DNA of 9,727 nucleotides, taken from assembly GCA_050701815.1 (NCBI GenBank), contig JBOGDL010000179.1:1-9727 (forward strand). The letters are read 5' to 3'. Of the stretch, positions 6,348 through 9,727 are shown in pieces. The stretch is from WHSM01 sp050701815 (GTDB taxonomy: Bacteria; Actinomycetota; Actinomycetes; Mycobacteriales; Micromonosporaceae). Every line of letters starts with the position of its first letter. The stretch's first letter is position 1. The translations under genes were made by a program, and so were the position numbers. The notes below the pieces were generated by a model. It was not told the origin of the DNA. It saw only the letters and a list, made by a program, of their open reading frames with translations, and made no database searches.

Positions 6348-7175
6348 ATGCGGGACATGAGCCCCCTCGAGCGGATCGCGTTGATCTCGGACGTGCACGG
6401 CAACCTCACCGCTCTGGAAGCGGTGCTCGCCGACATCGACGCCCGTGGGATCACCCGGATCTTCAACCTCGGCGACTACGTCGGCAAGGGCCCACGGGGA
6501 CGCGAGGTGATCGAGGTGTGCCAGCGACGGTGCGAAGTCAACATCCTGGGCAACTGGGACGACTTCCTGCCCGACCCGAACCGCGAGTACGACAGTGAAG
6601 CGCTGAGGTGGTGGCTGGGCCAGCTCGGCCCCGGGCAGGGCGAATGGCTGCGGGCGCTGCCGTTCTGCCACGACTTCCGGATGTCCGGCCGGCAGATCCG
6701 CCTCTTCCACGCCTCGGAGACCACGGTGCACCGGCGGGTGCGGTTCGACCACGACGCGGCCGAGTTCCGCAACATGTTCACCAACACGGCGGCGACCGGC
6801 GATGGCCCGATCCCCACGGTGGTCGGGTACGGCGACACCCACGACGCGTTCTACGAGGTCGACCTGGAACGCCGCACCTTGTTCAACACCGGCAGCGTCG
6901 GCAACAGCATGGGCGACCCGACACCGGTGTACGTGATCCTCGAGGGCGTCTGGGACAGCTCCGACGACGCCCCGTTCTCGATCCAGTTCACACGAGTCCC
7001 GTACGACGTCGAAGCCGAGCTCGCCGTCGCCCGCGAGATGGGTGCGCCCGAATTAGACGGCTACACCCTGGAGATCCGGCACGGCATCTATCGCGGCAAC
7101 CTCAAACCAGGCGAGAACCCCAGCTACCACCGCCGACCACCCGACCCGGGAGCGCCGATCGCGGGCCCGACCTGA
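6348..7175 (+). CDS. Metallophosphoesterase family protein
   Basis: This 275-residue protein has the calcineurin-like phosphoesterase fold of the YfcE type, predicted to hydrolyse phosphoester bonds in the cytoplasm. Metal-site motifs in order are SDVHGN (14-19), GDYVGKGP (42-49), GNWDD (68-72, where GNHD/E is classical), LFHAS (119-123), YGDTH (161-165, where GHTH is classical) and NTGSVGN (180-186). D15, H17, D43, N69, H121 and H165 are therefore kept, while the classical histidines of GNHD and the first of GHTH are Trp70 and Asp163. From memory, the NTGSVGN and later VPYDVE stretches resemble a subfamily annotated only as metallophosphoesterase, so the changes may be family features. The start is uncertain: neither ATG 6348 nor ATG 6357 has a well-placed ribosome-binding site, and the gene may be leaderless. 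An in-frame TTA codon is at 7053-7055 (residue 236). It stands alone, 198 nt after the operon. The substrate is unknown. Confidence 0.85.
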   Translation: MRDMSPLERIALISDVHGNLTALEAVLADIDARGITRIFNLGDYVGKGPRGREVIEVCQRRCEVNILGNWDDFLPDPNREYDSEALRWWLGQLGPGQGEWLRALPFCHDFRMSGRQIRLFHASETTVHRRVRFDHDAAEFRNMFTNTAATGDGPIPTVVGYGDTHDAFYEVDLERRTLFNTGSVGNSMGDPTPVYVILEGVWDSSDDAPFSIQFTRVPYDVEAELAVAREMGAPELDGYTLEIRHGIYRGNLKPGENPSYHRRPPDPGAPIAGPT

Positions 7176-7321
7176 GCTGACCGTCGAGCTGTCCGCGCCT
7201 GCCCCTCCCCACAACGTCGGCGTCACGGGACACTGGACTCGCGCCTCGACCGAGCCGCGCCAGGTCGGATCGCCACCGCGACCGAAAGCCGGGTCAGCAC
7301 CGCCGCCACGAAAGGAATCCC

Positions 7322-8281
7322 ATGGCCAAGGCATTTGCCTCCTCCGCCGACCTGACCGCGAAGGTGCAGACGTTCCAGGAGATCACGGACGGGGTCTACG
7401 CCCTCACCGCCGAAGGCGACCCCAACGTGGGCGCCATTGAAGGCGAGGATTTCCTGGTCTGCTTCGAGGCGCTGGCCACCCCGACCGCCGCCCGGGAATG
7501 GCTGGCTGAGCTGCGCAAACACACCGACAAACCGGTGCGCTACCTGGTGCTGTCGCACTACCACGCGGTACGGGTGCTGGGGGCCAGCGCGTTCGACGCC
7601 GAGGTGATCGTCACCCACGAGGTCACCCGCGACCTGATCGCCGAGCGCGGCCAGCAGGACTGGGAATCCGAGTACGGCCGGATGCCGCGACTGTTCAAAG
7701 ACCCGGACTCGATCCCCGGCCTCACCTGGCCGACGGCGACTTTCAGCGACCGGCTCACCATCGACCTCGGTGGTGACCGCGGTGACCTGGTGCTCAAGCA
7801 TTGCGGCCGAGGGCACACCGCCGGCGACATCGTGGCGTGGCTGCCGCAGCACAGGATCCTGTTCGCGGGTGACCTGGTGGAGGCGCAGGCCGCGTTGTAC
7901 ACGGGGGACGCGTTCCACCGGGAATGGTCACGCGACACCCTGGACCGGGTCGCCGAGTTCGGCGCGGAGCACCTGATCGGCGGCCGCGGCGGGGTGGCGT
8001 CAGGAAAGGACGCGGTGACGGCCGCCATCGCGCAGACCCGCGGCTTCCTCACCACGATGATCGAACGGGTCGGCCAGGCGCAGGCGGGTGGCGGAACCCT
8101 GAAAGCGGCCTTCGAGGCCGCTCACCAGGCGCTGGCGCCGCAGTTCGGGGATTGGCCCATCTTCGAGCACTGTCTGCCCTTCAACGTCGCCCGGCTCTGG
8201 GACGAGCTCAGCGGCGTCGACTGGCCCGCGATCTGGACCGCGGAACGCGACCGCGACGTGTGGCGCCAGCTGCAGGGGTGA
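7322..8281 (+). CDS. Metallo-beta-lactamase-fold protein with altered HxHxDH motif
   Basis: This 319-residue protein shows the alpha-beta/beta-alpha hydrolase fold. Retained motifs are GRGHTAGD (162-169, with H165 the expected metal ligand) and FAGDLV (181-186, with bridging D184). The first motif reads HYHAVRVLG (79-87) instead of HxHxDHxxG, so H79 and H81 stay but the Asp and His of the second metal site are Val83 and Arg84. The last motif reads GGRGG (220-224), lacking the usual histidine. It may bind a single metal or none. From memory, HYHAVRVLG is shared by a subfamily found beside MhpA-like flavin monooxygenases, so this is probably not decay. ATG 7322 follows AAAGGA (7311-7316) by 5 nt. 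The next gene begins 7 nt after the stop, so the two form an operon. The spacer 7176-7321 holds no gene or clear terminator. The reaction is unknown; hydrolysis of a ring-cleavage or ester intermediate is a guess. Confidence 0.87.
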   Translation: MAKAFASSADLTAKVQTFQEITDGVYALTAEGDPNVGAIEGEDFLVCFEALATPTAAREWLAELRKHTDKPVRYLVLSHYHAVRVLGASAFDAEVIVTHEVTRDLIAERGQQDWESEYGRMPRLFKDPDSIPGLTWPTATFSDRLTIDLGGDRGDLVLKHCGRGHTAGDIVAWLPQHRILFAGDLVEAQAALYTGDAFHREWSRDTLDRVAEFGAEHLIGGRGGVASGKDAVTAAIAQTRGFLTTMIERVGQAQAGGGTLKAAFEAAHQALAPQFGDWPIFEHCLPFNVARLWDELSGVDWPAIWTAERDRDVWRQLQG

Positions 8282-8288
8282 GCCTGCG

Positions 8289-9727
8289 ATGACACCTGAG
8301 GCCCCGGTGATCGTGATCGGGAACGGCCCGGTCGGGCAGACTGCCGCGCTGCTGCTGGCCCGGTGGGGCGTGCCTGTGGTGCTGCTGGACGAGCGCCCGC
8401 GGCGTGACCTGGTCGGCTCCAAGTCGATCTGCCAGCAACGGGACGTGCTCGACATCTGGGAGTCGGTCGGGGTGGGCGCCGAACTGGCGGCCGAGGGGCT
8501 GACCTGGACCACCGCACGTACGTTCTTCCAACAGGAGGAGCTGTTCAGCGTCACGTTCCAGGACTCGGGCGTCTCGCCGTTCCCCCCGTTCGTCAACATC
8601 TCGCAGAGCCGCACCGAGGCCGCCCTGGACACGGCGATCGCCCGCCAGCCGGGCATCGACGTCCGGTGGGGGCACCGCGTTACGGGCATCGCGCAGGACC
8701 GGGACCAGGTGCGGGTCAGCTGCCAGACCGCCCAGGGCGTGGTGACGTTGACCGGGCCGTACGCGATCGCCTGCCCCGGCGCCCGGGGCGGGCTGCTCCG
8801 GGAGCAGCTTGGCCTCACGTTCGACGGGTGCGCGTTCGCGGACAAGTTCCTGATCTGCGACATCCGCACCGACCTCCCCGGGTGGGAGCAGGAACGCCGG
8901 TTCTACTTCGATCCGGTGTGGAACCCGGGACGTCAGGTGCTGATCCATCCGTGCCCGGACTCGACGTACCGCATCGACTGGCAGGTCGGAGAGGATTTCG
9001 ACCTCGACGCCGAAACCGCCTCCGGCGGCCTCGACACACGGATCCGGCAGGTGATCGGTGATGGCGGCCACGAGATCATGTGGAAGTCGGTGTACCAGTT
9101 CCAGTCCCGGGCGGTCGACCGGATGCGGGTCGGGAGGGTTCTGGTGGCGGGCGACGGCGCTCACCTGATGGCCCCGTTCGGCGCCCGGGGACTCAACTCC
9201 GGGGTGGCCGACGCCGACAACGCCACCTGGAAGGTCGCCTTCGTCCTCAAGGGATGGGCGTCCGACGCACTGCTCGACAGCTATCACAGCGAGCGTCACG
9301 CGGCTGCCCTGGAGAACTTGGACGTGACCGGGGCGACCATGCGTTTCCTGGTCCCGCAGAGCGAAGCTGAGCACCGACACCGCCGCGACACCCTGCATGC
9401 GGCGCGGGATGACGCCGAGGCCCGCGCCAGGGTCGACTCGGGCCGGCTGGCCGAGCCCTTCTGGTACGTGGACTCGCCGCTCACCACACCCGACTCCCGG
9501 TTCCGGTTCCCGGGCCGGCCACCCAAGGGCAGCGTGCCGCGTCCGGCGCCGGGTGTCATCGTCCCCGACCTGGCGATCGAGGTTGCCGGAGCGGTGGGGG
9601 CACGCCGGCTACGGGAGCTGGTGCGGCGCGGCCTCACCGTGCTGGCAGGAGCCGAGGCAGACGGGGACGCGATTCGCCGGGGCGCCGCCGGATCCGGGTG
9701 CCCGGTGCAGACGTACGACATGACGCG
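8289..9727 (+). CDS. FAD-dependent monooxygenase, MhpA-like (3' end beyond window)
   Basis: This is an aromatic-hydroxylase-type flavoprotein with 479 codons visible and no stop before the right edge. The Rossmann motif GNGPVG is at 11-16 with D34/E35 at the end of the second strand. The second FAD motif, AGDGAHLMAPFGARGLNSG (287-305), strongly matches the GD motif of group A flavin monooxygenases such as MhpA, PHBH and phenol hydroxylases. Their conserved Asp-Gly motif between these reads ACPGARG (161-167), with Pro163 for Asp and Gly167 for the usual Ser. After about residue 415 the sequence (PGVIVPDLAIE, then GARRLRELV) resembles the C-terminal thioredoxin-like domain of this family; I expect roughly 60 more residues. 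ATG 8289 follows GGTGAG (8277-8282) and begins 7 nt after the metallo-beta-lactamase-fold gene. Likely role: NAD(P)H-dependent ring hydroxylation of a phenolic compound in a catabolic pathway. The substrate is unknown. Confidence 0.88.
   Translation, partial: MTPEAPVIVIGNGPVGQTAALLLARWGVPVVLLDERPRRDLVGSKSICQQRDVLDIWESVGVGAELAAEGLTWTTARTFFQQEELFSVTFQDSGVSPFPPFVNISQSRTEAALDTAIARQPGIDVRWGHRVTGIAQDRDQVRVSCQTAQGVVTLTGPYAIACPGARGGLLREQLGLTFDGCAFADKFLICDIRTDLPGWEQERRFYFDPVWNPGRQVLIHPCPDSTYRIDWQVGEDFDLDAETASGGLDTRIRQVIGDGGHEIMWKSVYQFQSRAVDRMRVGRVLVAGDGAHLMAPFGARGLNSGVADADNATWKVAFVLKGWASDALLDSYHSERHAAALENLDVTGATMRFLVPQSEAEHRHRRDTLHAARDDAEARARVDSGRLAEPFWYVDSPLTTPDSRFRFPGRPPKGSVPRPAPGVIVPDLAIEVAGAVGARRLRELVRRGLTVLAGAEADGDAIRRGAAGSGCPVQTYDMT

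Noticed and set aside
7176..7321. Search for a promoter, terminator or small gene in the spacer before the metallo-beta-lactamase-fold gene.
   Set aside because: Apart from the AAAGGA ribosome-binding site at 7311-7316, no clear -35/-10 pair, stable hairpin or coding frame was seen.
8208..9398. 396-codon open frame on the - strand at the right end.
   Set aside because: It lies opposite the flavin monooxygenase, whose FAD motifs are clear; low-complexity composition indicates a shadow.

Overview
This window is high-GC DNA with GTG/TTG starts, strong G/C third-position bias and tightly overlapping co-directional genes. This is typical of an actinomycete; I cannot name the genus. All nine genes I support lie on the + strand. 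Long open frames on the - strand and in the other + frames are G+C-bias shadows.

Region 1 (1-6149) is one compact six-gene transcription unit. A short promoter/operator region (about 47-113) precedes an XRE-cupin regulator of the PuuR type. It is followed by a complete polyamine-type (PotD/PotB/PotC/PotA-like) ABC importer: lipoprotein binding protein, two permeases and an ATPase. The last gene is a PuuB-like, DAO-family FAD amine oxidoreductase. Four of the five junctions overlap; in the fifth, the ribosome-binding site lies on the stop codon of the gene before it. The likely logic is to sense an amine, import it and oxidise it. The exact substrate (putrescine, spermidine, a gamma-glutamylated amine or a related cation) is not fixed by the sequence. 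The other puu genes (gamma-glutamylputrescine synthetase, aldehyde dehydrogenase, hydrolase) are not in the window.

Region 2 (6150-7175) is a 198-nt spacer carrying a perfect 19-nt direct repeat, then a stand-alone metallophosphoesterase. Two of that protein's usual metal-site histidines are replaced.

Region 3 (7176-9727) is a 146-nt spacer and then a two-gene unit. The first gene is a metallo-beta-lactamase-fold protein whose HxHxDH motif reads HYHAVR. The second is an MhpA-like flavin monooxygenase that starts 7 nt after it and runs off the right edge. In that flavoprotein the usual Asp-Gly motif reads Pro-Gly. The pair looks like an aromatic or phenol-type catabolic module, but its substrate is unknown.

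I do not see RNA genes, CRISPR arrays, insertion sequences or phage genes. The points most worth a second look are the inverted repeat overlapping the regulator's ribosome-binding site, the altered active-site motifs in three enzymes, the 19-nt direct repeat, and two in-frame TTA codons.
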